DNA from: Prorocentrum cordatum
Taxonomy: Eukaryota; Sar; Dinophyceae; Prorocentrales; Prorocentraceae
DNA: 64,000 bases
Direction: 5' to 3'
Assembly (NCBI GenBank): GCA_963575745.1
Contig: CAUYUJ010004281.1
Span: forward strand, 1-64,000
Positions 41,597 through 51,567 of the stretch are shown here, one piece after another. A model generated the notes under the pieces. The model did no database searches and had not been told where the DNA came from. It was given only the letters and a program-made list of their open reading frames with translations. Within the stretch, counting starts at the first letter, position 1; each line of letters starts with the position of its first letter. A program made the translations under genes and the position numbers.

Positions 41597-42430
41597 ATGG
41601 CGAAGCTGCTCGTGGACATGCATATGCAGCAGCACGGCGCCGACCGTGGTGCTTGGCCCAAGGACTGCGCAGAGCTCATGCGCTGCGTGGCGATCGTCGA
41701 CAAGCATGCGGAGGAGGAGGAGGAGGAGGAGGAGGAGGAGGAGGAGGAGGAGGAGGAGGCCAAGAGCAAGCGCGAAGGCGCAGGCCATCTTGGGCTTCGC
41801 CAGATCCTCATGCGGCTCGACGAGAATACGACCAATACCGACAAGGCCAAGCGCCAGATCGAGAAGATCCAAGCGGAGGCTGACGAGGTGCAGAAGCTCC
41901 TGGACAAAGAAAACGCCATCCTGGATGGACACCAGGCCAAGCGGAAGGGGTTGGAGGAGGCCAAAGACGAGGCGCAGCTTCGGGAGGAGCGCGCGAAGGT
42001 TCAGGGCCAAGGAGCGGCTGAAGGTGCAGCCAAGATCATCCTCTCGTCCCCGGCACTCCAGGAGGAGCTCGCGTGGGCGTATCGGGACCTCATGGACGTG
42101 GTCAATAAGATCGCTGCCGAAGGGGCCCTGGGGGCCGCGCCGGCCGCGGCAGCTGACGGGGCTGAGGGCGGCGCTGAGCGCGGGCCTGGCGATGCTGGCG
42201 ATGCCGCTGCTGCCAGGATGCTCAAGTGGGCGAGCCAGGTGCAGACGCCCCTCCCGATCCAGAGGACGACGGCGGTGCCCTGTGGGCAGCCGTGGGGCTG
42301 GCTGGAGGCGGTGCCGAGGGCGGGGCACGCGTCGACCGCCGAGCGCTGGCGGGCATGCGGGCGCAGCTCAGCACGCTTTCGAGAGGCGCCAGGGCCCCGT
42401 CGCAGCGACTGGGCCGCAGGACTCCTAGCC
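41597..42430 (+). CDS. LINE C coiled-coil ORF1-like region
   Basis: An open frame from MAKLLVDMHMQQHGADRGAW contains a poly-Glu run encoded by (GAG)n (41709-41758) and a long coiled coil (MRLDENTTNTDKAKRQIEKI; ADEVQKLLDKENAILDGHQA). It continues with LQEELAWAYRDLMDVVNKIA and an Ala/Gly-rich tail. After about 42230 the better frame is the next one (PEDDGGALWAAVGLAGGGAE). ORF1 proteins of LINEs typically form coiled-coil RNA chaperones; I infer that role from position. Confidence 0.5.
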
Positions 42431-42775
42431 CATCCGAGGAGTTTCTGACGTGGACGTGCGGCACCACTTCGTGGAGGTCGTGCGAGGAGCTCCTCGAACG
42501 GAGGTCTAAGGACGTTGGTGCGAGGTTGCTGGACATCGCATGCATCCAGGAGCACCGCATCAAGCTTGAAACGAAGCGCGAGGTAGCCAGGCGCTGGGCC
42601 AGGACCAGGGGCTCAAGGCAGTGCTGGGCCTTGCGGAGGCGAGTGGCGATGGGCTTCTGGAGTCGTCGGGGGGCACAGGGGTCCTGGCGTCGGCGGCGTG
42701 CACGGCCCAGGCATTGCCGACCACGCAGTGCCCTGGCCACCGGGCCCAGGCCCCCATCCCCCTCGGCGTCATCCT
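42430..42775 (+). pseudogene. LINE C endonuclease-like N-terminal fragment
   Basis: LLDIACIQEHRIKLETKREV (about 42525-42585) holds the Q-E-H block with the metal-binding Glu of EEP endonucleases. After a one-base frame change QGLKAVLGLAEASGDGLLES and SGGTGVLAS (the G-G-x-G-x-L-A block) follow. The rest of the domain is absent. Confidence 0.55.
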
Positions 42776-43300
42776 AATTACCGCATCCCTTCCCCTCCTC
42801 CCCCACCGAGCGCCTTGTCAAACCTGGATGTCGCCACACGCCCACGTATCTCGCACGCGGGAGTGCGACCAGGTAGGTGGACATAAAGGCCGCCACACAT
42901 CGTGCACATCCCCACTTCCACTCCCAACCCCGCTCCCACCACTAAGGTGATCTCTGCATCACGGTCCAGCCGCACCACGCCAACCTGTCCGCAAGCTCCC
43001 CCCACACACAAGATCCTCCTCCACCCTGCATCTTCGGACCCTCAGTGGTTGGGTGCGCCCCCGCACTGCCGAAGGGCTGTGGTAGCAAGGATGGTGCCAA
43101 CGAGCTCACGCGGCCTTGGGGAGCCGCAGTGCCTTGGCCACGGTGCCCGGGCCATCACGATTCGCTGCCCAAACCCATGCGGTATGGACCAAGATGGCCC
43201 CAGGCCATGCCCTACATCGGGCCACCGTGCCCTTCAGGGTGGTGCTCCAAAAATCTGGACCCACCAATTGGACCCACCAACGGGGTTCGTCCTCTTCCTC
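42776..43300. other. no gene recognised; partial repeats
   Basis: GCAGTGCCCTGGCCACCGGG at about 42725 resembles GCAGTGCCTTGGCCACGGTG at about 43128, and GGGCCACCGTGCCC recurs near 43220, suggesting a degenerate tandem repeat. No exon-like frame. Confidence 0.4.
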
Positions 43301-43304
43301 GCTT

Positions 43305-43410
43305 CTCGCTCCTCCTCCTCCTCCACCTCCACCTCCTCCTCCTCCACCTCCTCCTCCTCCTCCTCCTCCAACTCCTCCTCCACCTCCTCCTCCTCCTCTA
43401 CCTCCTCCTC
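43305..43410. repeat. (TCC)n tract upstream of an S1 exon
   Basis: TCC/ACC triplets end about 15 bases before the exon at 43426. Confidence 0.9.
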
Positions 43411-43425
43411 GCTCCTGCCGGGGAG

Positions 43426-43536
43426 GACCCGTTCGGTGGCCTCGTCGAGGGGCAAGTCGTGGTCGGCACCGTGCGGAGCAAGACCGGCAACCGGCGCGTG
43501 TTCGTCGATGTAGGCCCGCGCAGGGCGGCGGCGGAG
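43426..43536 (+). CDS. S1-module gene, exon (start of an S1 domain)
   Basis: Exactly 37 codons between CCGGGGAG and the strong donor GGTGAGCG. The exon opens DPFGGLVEGQVVVGTVRSKT (lead-in, then G-x-V) and continues NRRVFVDVGPRRAAAE (hallmark V-F-V-D-V-G strand). It starts with Asp-Pro like exon 1 and ends GCG GAG like the exon at 31221. The rest of this domain must lie downstream; I did not find it before the window's copia element. Confidence 0.75.
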
Positions 43537-43562
43537 GTGAGCGAAAAGGGTCTAAGGGGGAG

Positions 43563-43845
43563 GAGGCGCGACGGAGGAGGAGGAGGAGGAGGAGGAGGAG
43601 GAGGAGGAGCAGGAGAAGGAGAAGGAGGATTGAGGAGGAGTAACATTGAGGAAGAGGATTGAGGAGGACGACGACGAGGACGAGATGAACGAGGAGGAGG
43701 AAACCGAGGAAAAGAGGAGGAAAAGGAGGAAGAGGGGGGGGACGAGGCTGGGGGAGAGGAGGAGGAGGAGAAGGAGGAGAAGGAGGACGGTGAGGAGAGT
43801 GAGGTGGACGGGGAGGAGTTGGGACAGGAAGATGAGGAGGAATGC
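43563..43845 (+). repeat. GAG/GGA triplet tract after an S1 exon
   Basis: Purine triplets with few interruptions begin about 26 bases after the donor at 43537. Confidence 0.9.
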
Positions 43846-44345
43846 TGACAACACAACGAGAGCCTCTTTTGACGCACCACGACCGATTGTAGCCCCTCCT
43901 GGGCCAGGATCGGTGTATGTCACACTTTGGGACGATATCAGAGCACCTGCACCGATCCTAAGAACCTTGTCGAAGGTGGATCAGGATCTATGAGAATGTA
44001 TAATGTCAGGTTGTGGTTAGATGGAGCGCGCGTGATTACATCAAATGCTTCATCTGCTCGGGCGAATCGCGGGGGGGCGCCCGCCAATTTGAAACACACG
44101 GCGGCGGCGCCGGCAACTGCAGGAGGGCGGCAGGCGCGACGCAAGCGGCGCCGCTTCAGCGAAGGGGGACAGCAGCGCTGCCGGTATTGCGGGGCAGTTG
44201 GGCCAAAATGGTTACAGACAGGAAAGAAAGAGGAGGTGGGGAAAGAGGCGCCTCGGCTGGCAGGCAGTGCGGAAGAGAGGGGGAGGAGCAGAAGAGGCAG
44301 GCGGAAAGGGCTCCTCCTTCTCCTTCTCCCCCCCCCTTCCTTTAC
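43846..44345. other. no gene recognised; spliced-leader-like motif on the minus strand
   Basis: The minus strand of 44197-44217 reads CTGTAACCATTTTGGCCCAA, matching the dinoflagellate spliced leader at about 17 of 21 positions. Plus-strand frames (KRRRFSEGGQQRCRYCGAVG) are suggestive but unsupported. The motif could be chance. Confidence 0.3.
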
Positions 44346-44349
44346 AACT

Positions 44350-44775
44350 TTCTACGACGACGACGACGGCGACGGCGACGGCGGCGGTGACGGCGACTGC
44401 GATGGCGACGGCGACGGCGACGGCGGACGACGTTGCACTGCGGATGCTCCATGGGTGGGGTGGGGGGCGGGGGTGCTGCGTATGCTCGCTGTAATCGTCG
44501 ACGACGACGACGACGACGCACCGCGGATGCCATAACCGCAATCGGCGACAACGACGACGACGGCGACGCACTGCGGATGCTCCACGGGTGGGGTGCGGGG
44601 GTGCTGCGCATGCCCGTTGTACTCGTCGACGACGACGCATTGCAGATGCCCTATGGGGGGGTGCGGTGTTGCGTCGGCCCTTTGTCGTTGTAGTTTGTAG
44701 CCGACGACGACGACGACCACGACGACGACGAGGACGAGAACGACGACGAGGACGAGGACGACGACGACGACGACC

Positions 44776-44836
<61 letters not shown>

Positions 44837-44910
44837 ACGACGGACGACGGCGACGACGACGCACTGCGGATGCCCTATGGTGGGAGGGCGGGGTGGTGCC
44901 CGCTGTCGAC

Positions 44911-44942
<32 letters not shown>

Positions 44943-45140
44943 CGACCAACGACGTCAACAACGCGACGACGACGACGGCGGCGCACTGCGGATGCCCCAT
45001 GAGGGTGGGGCTGCGTAGGCCCGGCCTGCTGTAGTCGACGGTGACGACGACGACGACGACTACGACTACGACGACGACTACGACGATAACGACGACGACC
45101 ACCACCACGACGACGACGACGACGGCGACGACGACGACTG
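44350..45140. repeat. GAC-rich minisatellite with a GCACTGCGGATGCCC phrase
   Basis: (GAC)n and (GGCGAC)n blocks alternate with the phrase GCACTGCGGATGC(C/T)CCA and a following GGGTGGGG run, at about 44433, 44567, 44634 (diverged), 44860 and 44981. The longest pure GAC block is 44756-44835. Confidence 0.9.
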
Positions 45141-45983
45141 TGGCACGTCAGTAGTCAGCCTGATATGGGTGGAAACTTCGCCTCGGATGTATACGATCCT
45201 GATATACGAAGGGCAGTCGTTTTGAGGCTGCCGTGCAGGGGGGTACGCGATCTCCTCGACGGCGCCCGCGACGACCCCTTGGCGGGCGCGATTCGAAGAA
45301 TTGTTTCGCGCTCCGCTGGGTCTATTCATCAGCCCCGGGGGGGGTGGCTTGCTTGATGGATCACAAGGTGACAGGCGCGTGTTTGTCGGCGTATGCCCTC
45401 GGATTGGTTCGATAAGATCATTGCAAAGATGTGTGACGGAGAGTCGATAGTGGAGATGAGACGCTGGAGGAGGACAAGTATGAGGCGGACGACCAAGACG
45501 AAGAGACCACGACATGGAGGGAATATGAGTTGATTTGGAGGAGGAGGACGAGGAGGAGGAGGAGGAGGAAGAGGAGGAGGAGGAGGCGGAGGAGGAGGAA
45601 GAAAGAGAGCACGACAAGAGATACCTACATTGTGGTTTTCGTTGCCGTCGACCAGCAAGCTGCACAAAGTCACCGCAAGGTCGAGGGCAATACGGAAGAA
45701 GGCTGCTCACGTACTGCTCGCTTAGAGAGTAGCTCCCGCTGCAGAGGCCACTCGGGTGGGGAGCAGGCCGCGCCCCAAGAGTAAATATGCTCCTCTCCGC
45801 CTCATCTTCTAGTTGCCTCTTCTGCCGCGTGCCTTGCTTGACACTGATACACTAGCAGCTGTTTGGTATCAAGCCTGACAAGGAGCGCGCTGCCGCGCGC
45901 CCGCGCACGGGCGTCGGCCAGCCGGCCTCCTCCATTCCCGTGCTTCTTACCGTTTGCTATACATATTATCCATTGTTTTAACC
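45141..45983. other. no gene recognised; upstream flank of the copia element
   Basis: GAG/GGA tract at 45535-45605. I looked for an LTR by comparing 45780-45980 with 58450-58650 and 59330-59400 and saw no matching direct repeat. Confidence 0.5.
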
Positions 45984-46364
45984 ATGCCTCGTCCCAAACC
46001 CTCTCTCGCTGAGCATGTAGCCCACGATATCAGTGTTGGAGATCAAAAGACCATAGTTCCTTTGGCATCTTACCCTGATTCTCAGAGGAAGGACTGGTTA
46101 TCAGCCGAAACCCGCGACCAAGTCGCTAGGGGATTGAGCTATGTTGAGACAGCCGAATTGCCCGCGAGTCTACATCATGAACTTCATGGCGGGCAAGATC
46201 ATCAGGACTGCGGCCCCGGGGAGGGCCGCTCTCTTCCCTCTTCTAACCTCACTCGGGTTCCTCGGGGAGGAGTTATCAGAGGAGTCATAGATTTGTCTGC
46301 CGACGATTCTCCCACTCGTGCTCCGATCAGCGAGCGTGGTCAGACCCGACCCCGACCCCGATGA
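45984..46364 (+). pseudogene. copia gag N-terminal fragment
   Basis: The ATG at 45984 in ACCATGCCTCG opens MPRPKPSLAEHVAHDISVGD and continues AETRDQVARGLSYVETAELP. Frames then mix (GVIDLSADDSPTRAPISERG) until a stop at 46362-46364. The next gag segment is in another phase from about 46495. No domain recognised. Confidence 0.5.
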
Positions 46365-46505
46365 GGCGGAACGGCCCAGCCGTGAACGCCAGGCGAGGAG
46401 CCTTCTCATCTTGGATTGCTGAGTCCCCAGAAACGGTGCATTCCAGCCCTATAGCCGCGCACCCTATCTCGACGGCCGCTGGCCCAGCCAGCCGGCCGCA
46501 AGTTT

Positions 46506-48509
46506 GTGGACGAGCCGAGCGGTATGGTCCCCGCCGTCCCAGACGGTTGGGATCGACCGCCCGAGACTCACCCCGTTCCGATCGCCTTGAACGGGCAGCC
46601 CGGTCAAGACAGCGACGAACAGCTTGACGATGAAGACGAGGTCAGCTCTATGGAGGATAACAGAGAGTATGCCGCGTATGAGATGTCCCCAAGCCGAGTT
46701 TTACCGTTGTTGAACGCTGCCGACTGCCCCGCCCAAGGCGGAGGGTCATCCCCAGGACAGGAAACCGTTGATTACGATCATTTGGAAGCTCTTGGGGAGG
46801 CGTTTGCGGAACCAGATCTAGACTCCACGACCAGCGACCTAGTCCGCGAGGTCCCAGCAGTGCCCGAGCCATGGGGGACACCAATACCGACCCCCGTTCT
46901 CCCAATCGCTGAGACTCCGCCCCAGGCGGCAGAGGTTGCATCGAGTTCCCAACATCATGCCAAGCATGGCCGGGAGTCCACGGGCCGAACGCCGGCTCCT
47001 CAGCCCAAGAAGCACAGGAACGAAGATTACGATTTGAATGCTTCCCCGCTTCAGGAGGGATTCTATCGGTCTGCCGTCGCCCCAGGCGATTGGCAGCCGT
47101 CGGTCCCCGCGGTAGCTGAGGATGACGACCCGTCTGATCCCCCAGTCACACTCCCGGAATTGATTGCGCAGGATGAACGGGATGAGGCGCTCCGCGAGGT
47201 GGCCAAGCCACCGGAGAGCGTACACGTGCGCCCTCGATCATCGGCTTCGAGCCGGGGACGGCCCATGATCCCACGTTCTGGCGCCCGATCGACTTCGAGG
47301 AGCACCAGTGCCATTTCCACGCGCGAGGCGCGCTGGAATCAGGGCCCTGGCTTCCCGCCCCAGGCGGAAGACAGGTGCCCGGGGAAAGCCCGCAAAACGG
47401 GGGGGCTTTGCAGGCGCCCAGCGCGTGGGGACTGTTCCAGCGCGTGCCCCGAGCGTGGCAATCAGCGGTTGTGTGAGGACTGCATCCAGATGGAAGAACA
47501 TAGCTGCCAGTACCTTTTGATCCAGGCCATGCAGGACCAAGCCAGGACCCAAGAGGCCCAGAGACAGCAAGAGACCATGGCCCTAGAGGCCCAAAGGGCC
47601 GAACAGGCCCGGCTGGATCGAGAAAATATGAATGCAGTTATTGCCGACGCCCAGAAGAAGTTCGAGGCCGATAGGATCGCCATGGCCCAAGCTGCCAGTC
47701 GGCGAGAACAAGAGCTGCTGGCCCAAATGTCCTCTCAGGCCGTGGCTGCCCAGCAGCGCGCAGAAGAAGCCGAGGACAAATCTCTTGGGATATTTTCTTC
47801 TGAGCGACGTGCTGCCCTGGCGGAGCGCAGCCAAGCTGTAGACGCCGAGCCCGCCTACGCCGCTGTCGCGGCGGCGAGGCTAGAAGGGGGGTGGGGGGTG
47901 GGGGGGGGGGGCGCGAAAGCCACAGCAGAGCAGGGAAGAAAGGAGCTCCAAGACCAACTCTGCACCGCCAGGCTGGAAGCGGCCAACGCAGAGGCCAAAG
48001 CGGCAGAGGCTCTCCGAGCGAAAGATTTGCAGACAAGGGGGCAAATCGAGAGCCACTCGAAGCGCATTTCAGAAGCCTGGGGCCAAGCTCAGGCGCGTGC
48101 TCATGAGGCCAAACGGCAGGGCGAGCTACGCGTTCAGGCTGCTGAACACGCCGCTGCGAAAATGGCTGACCAGAACAAGCAATATCAAGATGAGCTCAAG
48201 AAGCATGAACGCGCTAGGGCATCGCTTCGCCAAATACAATCAGGCGACGGAGCGCGCCTGCCGGCCAAGCCGGCAGGGGCGAGCAGACGACCCTCACCGG
48301 CGGCGCAGCCGTCTGGTGCTACGTCGTCGCAGGCCCGGCCTAGCTCGGCGCCCCCAGCAGGCGGGGCGCCGCCACTGCCGCGGGCGAGGGCTGCCCAGCA
48401 ACCTCAGCCCGTGCGAAGAGGGCCCTGCAGGAAGTTGTTCAGTATGTTCAAAACCGAAGGCTGGCTTATGCGCCACTTGCGGATCACCAAGTTGCGAAGG
48501 CCACTTTGA
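46506..48509 (+). pseudogene. copia gag-like protein with Cys-rich motif and long coiled coil
   Basis: An acidic Pro-rich N-terminal third is followed by a Cys cluster (RCPGKARKTGGLCRRP, CSSACPERGNQRLCEDC; about 47370-47480) that could bind zinc. A coiled coil of about 250 residues comes next (TQEAQRQQETMALEAQRAEQ; ADAQKKFEADRIAMAQAASR). A Pro/Ala-rich linker holds an 8-bp-arm micropalindrome at 48258. Near 48380 the coding look moves to another phase. Confidence 0.6.
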
Positions 48510-48920
48510 TATGAGCACGAAGCGTTGCGTCGCGCGCGCCCAAACGAAGAGCTTGCCAGTAGAACAGGCAGCGTGGGATGAGCAATGGAAGCGAGATAGC
48601 GCCAACCCCAACCTTCTGGCCCAACAGCAGAAGCTCCTTGATGACATTTACGCTGACAATTGCAACGTGCAAAGATTAAAGGGGCAAGCTGAGGAACAGC
48701 TTCGACTGAGCTCAGAAAAGTCAGCCGCCAACGTTCGTGAACCAGAAGAAGCGTTGGCTCGCGCAGCCGCATCAGAGTAAAGAGGTGACAGAGCTCAAAG
48801 CTGCCATCGCCGAATCCTTGAAAGAGAAAGATCAACATATGCGGTCTCGATCGCAGGCAGCTGACCGAGAGGCGGCCTTGGAAGAAAGGGCAAAAGAGAT
48901 GACAAAGACCATGGGTATGT
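48400..48920 (+). pseudogene. copia gag-like continuation: second Cys-rich motif and coiled coil
   Basis: In this phase SCSVCSKPKAGLCATCGSPS then CEGHFDMSTKRC forms a C-x2-C...C-x2-C...C..H...C cluster. It mirrors the cluster at 47370, although in the other frame the bases read as a dead end. A coiled coil (EQWKRDSANPNLLAQQQKLL) ends at TAA 48778-48780; the neighbouring phase continues it (EVTELKAAIAESLKEKDQHM) to about 48920. Confidence 0.5.
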
Positions 48921-48946
48921 AATCTGGTCAGTTCATCGAGAAAGCT

Positions 48947-51043
48947 TTGGTCGATATGCCCCAACTTTCGCAGGAAACTCCCGCCAGGCCAGCTTTGCAA
49001 CCGCATTTCGCTGTCCCTGGCCCTGCCGCCGAAGGTCCGGCCAAGCCTGGCATCTCGGGGGAAATTTCGCCCTTCAACGCCGAGATGCACGGCGCCGTTG
49101 ACGGCGTGACCCTTATGAACTATCATCCTTTCAACCAAGCGGGACCAGCGAGGCCGCCAGCGGCCCGGCCGACGGGCGGGGGTAACGGTAGCGCGCCAGC
49201 GGCCGCGCCGTCTGGCGGAGCAGGGCAGAGCAATGATGAGGACGATCAGAGCACCGCTCCAAGTACCGACTTCTTGCGCGCAGTCGCCCATGCCGCCCGA
49301 GACCAGTCAGGGAAGCCGCCTCAAGGGGATCCGGGGGGTCTTGGATTCCCGGGCGGTGGAGGCGGTCTTGGCGGACCTCAGGGCCCAGGCGGGCCCAGTG
49401 GCCCAGGCGGTCCTGACGAGAGTGCCCCATTGGACCAATGGAGACAGGTGGGCAACAATCAAACGGTTGATCTAACTGACATTCCCGATGTTACAAACAT
49501 ACGGGGGTGGCAAATGCATACCATCCGTGCGGTGGCTGGATCGCCCCCTGAGATCCAGGAGGCACAGCTTTGGATTATGGAAGCCATGGGCCCCACCGTG
49601 CCCTCAGAACAACTTAGAAACCCGGGCCGCTTCCGGCGTCTTGACATCATGATTGCCACTAACTCGTAGATGCGCAGTAATCGCAACCTTTCCGTTCATC
49701 ACAATCATTTCCTCCACCAGATCCAGCGCGTGGAGTTCGCTGCCCAGAATGAAAAGAGACTTCTGACAGGGCGCGAAATGATACGGGCCATATGCTATTG
49801 GTGCTCAGTTAGATCGGAGCTGAGTCAGCATCGGATTTCGCGTGATGACTTGAAGGTCGTTATTGATCCCAATCGCCCTGACGCTGATCTTCACCATCTC
49901 TATAACGAATGGACAGACGTGCATCAGCAGCTTTACGGCGTGCGACATCCGTCCGACGAGATGCGAGCGTCGATCCATGCCCACTCCCTCGAGCAATGCA
50001 GGAAGCCGAAGAAGTTGAGCATGCTTTGCCAGTTTTATGATCTGTCTTCAGACAAGCCAGGGACGGGCATGCGGACTTACGAATGGCTCATAGCTCAGAT
50101 TGAAATGATGATGTTGCGTGAGAAAGAAGAATGGAACATAGATCTGCGCGAGGGTACTTTGAACCAACGTGCTCGTCAGCAGCGCTTGGGCGGCGGCGGC
50201 GGCAACGGCAACGAGAACCGCCGAGGCCTCAACGGCGAAGCCGCTGCGGCCGAGGTAGCAGCGCGTCTCGGGAAATCCACCGACGCCATGAAGAGTGGAG
50301 CGACAAAGGGCGAAACAACGTGCAAATTCATCCGCAATGGAAAGACCTGCCCACGTGCGGGTCAGGGTTGCCCGTTTAATTGCAAGAAGCCCAAAGCTGC
50401 CGCCCCGGTCCAGCCGGCCGCGGGGGCGAACCCGAACGCTGCCCCGGCTCAGAACTCACGTCCTCGAGGGAGGTCTGAGAAACCGAAAGGCGGTGGTCAA
50501 AAGACGGGGGGCCGATCTCAGACCCCGGCAGGTGGCCGTGGAAAGGGCGCGCAGCAGCGGACCAGGAGCCAATCCGAACGTTCGCGCGAGAGCCAGAGCA
50601 AATTACCGCGCTACCCTTACTCACGTGACCCTAAGAACTGCCGTGGAGCCCAGGGCGGTTGCCGCAAGCAACACCGAGCCCTGACCGCAGAAGAAAGCGC
50701 AAGCGTGACAAATATGAAGAGGCCAAACTCAAGGCTGGAAAGCCTCTGGGATACGAGCGCACAATCAAACAAGCCAATGCCGCTGCCGCCAATGTTACTT
50801 CATCCTCGGGGGGCGGCGCCTCGAGGGTCGCCAGCGCGAGCTCAGAGCGACGCAGGAGCGATGGAGACAAAAACAAAGGCACAGGCAAAGGCAATATCAA
50901 GAGCAAAGATAAGATTTGCCGCTCTTTCAAGGAAACGGGCCAGCGCGCGCGTGGGGGGGACTGTTGGTTCGCCAAGACCGCGCCCGACCATCCGCGACAC
51001 TGGCTCTGCGCTGGCGGCCGCGCCGCCAATGCAGACGGACTGA
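48947..51043 (+). CDS. copia gag core with CCCH-like knuckles, in-frame TAG
   Basis: The first part (48947-49669) is Gly/Pro-rich and ends DIPDVTNIRGWQMHTIRAVA and GRFRRLDIMIATNS before TAG (49667-49669). The same frame resumes at once with MRSNRNLSVHHNHFLHQIQR. Capsid-like helices follow (LTGREMIRAICYWCSVRSEL; YEWLIAQIEMMMLREKEEWN), then knuckles CKFIRNGKTCPRAGQGCPFN followed by C, and DPKNCRGAQGGCRKQH. Gag binds and packages element RNA. After about 50690 the better frame is another one (RSFKETGQRARGGDCWFAK), where a third CCCH-like motif sits. Confidence 0.65.
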
Positions 51044-51327
51044 TTGGGCTAATTTTGTTATGGATGATATTTCTCGTCTTCCTCGCGAGACGGATGCGGC
51101 GGCGCCCGCGTCGGCCAAGCCGATTGCGGGGAGGCGAGAGCGCGTCCACTGGCCCAGTCAGCCCGGGCGCGCTCGCGTGCCCAGCTCCGCTAGTTCGGGG
51201 CCTCCCAGGGCAGAAGCAGGCCGGCCCTCATTTTCCGCAGGCCTTTATAAACGCACGCAGGGGAGTTGATAACAATTTTCAATTCTTCCAGTGGAGAGAC
51301 CCTCCACGACCGCGGGGGGCAAGTTGA
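50659..51327 (+). pseudogene. copia gag C-terminal segment, third CCCH-like knuckle
   Basis: RRRKRKRDKYEEAKLKAGKP and KSKDKICRSFKETGQRARGG followed by DCWFAK match a C-x8-x-C-type knuckle of gag proteins, with the usual final Cys/His positions partly lost. Stops and a frame change follow before the protease frame at 51568. Confidence 0.5.
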
Positions 51328-51567
51328 GAGTCTCGTAATTATTATTGCCAATGTCCTGCAACCTCTATCTCGGGACGCTATCAAGCTGCATTGGAGCGAG
51401 CCCCCCAGCAAGAGTTGCATTCGATATCAGAAAGGGTCGGTGCAATTTCCGCGTTCGATTTGACCCCTCAACTGCGGGGCCCACCATCGCTTGTAGGAAG
51501 GCGCGTCGCCACGACCTAAAAGAGTTGCCCTCAAATTGCTGGAGACGGGTGAAGGTTCCCAGACGAA

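Larger units (their letters stand above)
41200..42775 (+). mobile_element. LINE-type retrotransposon, 5' half only (copy C)
   Basis: Zinc finger, coiled coil and the first part of an endonuclease-like domain occur in the same order as in LINE B, then the sequence changes to unrelated DNA at about 42775. RT and RNase H are absent. As with copy A, it is the 3' part that is missing. Confidence 0.65.
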
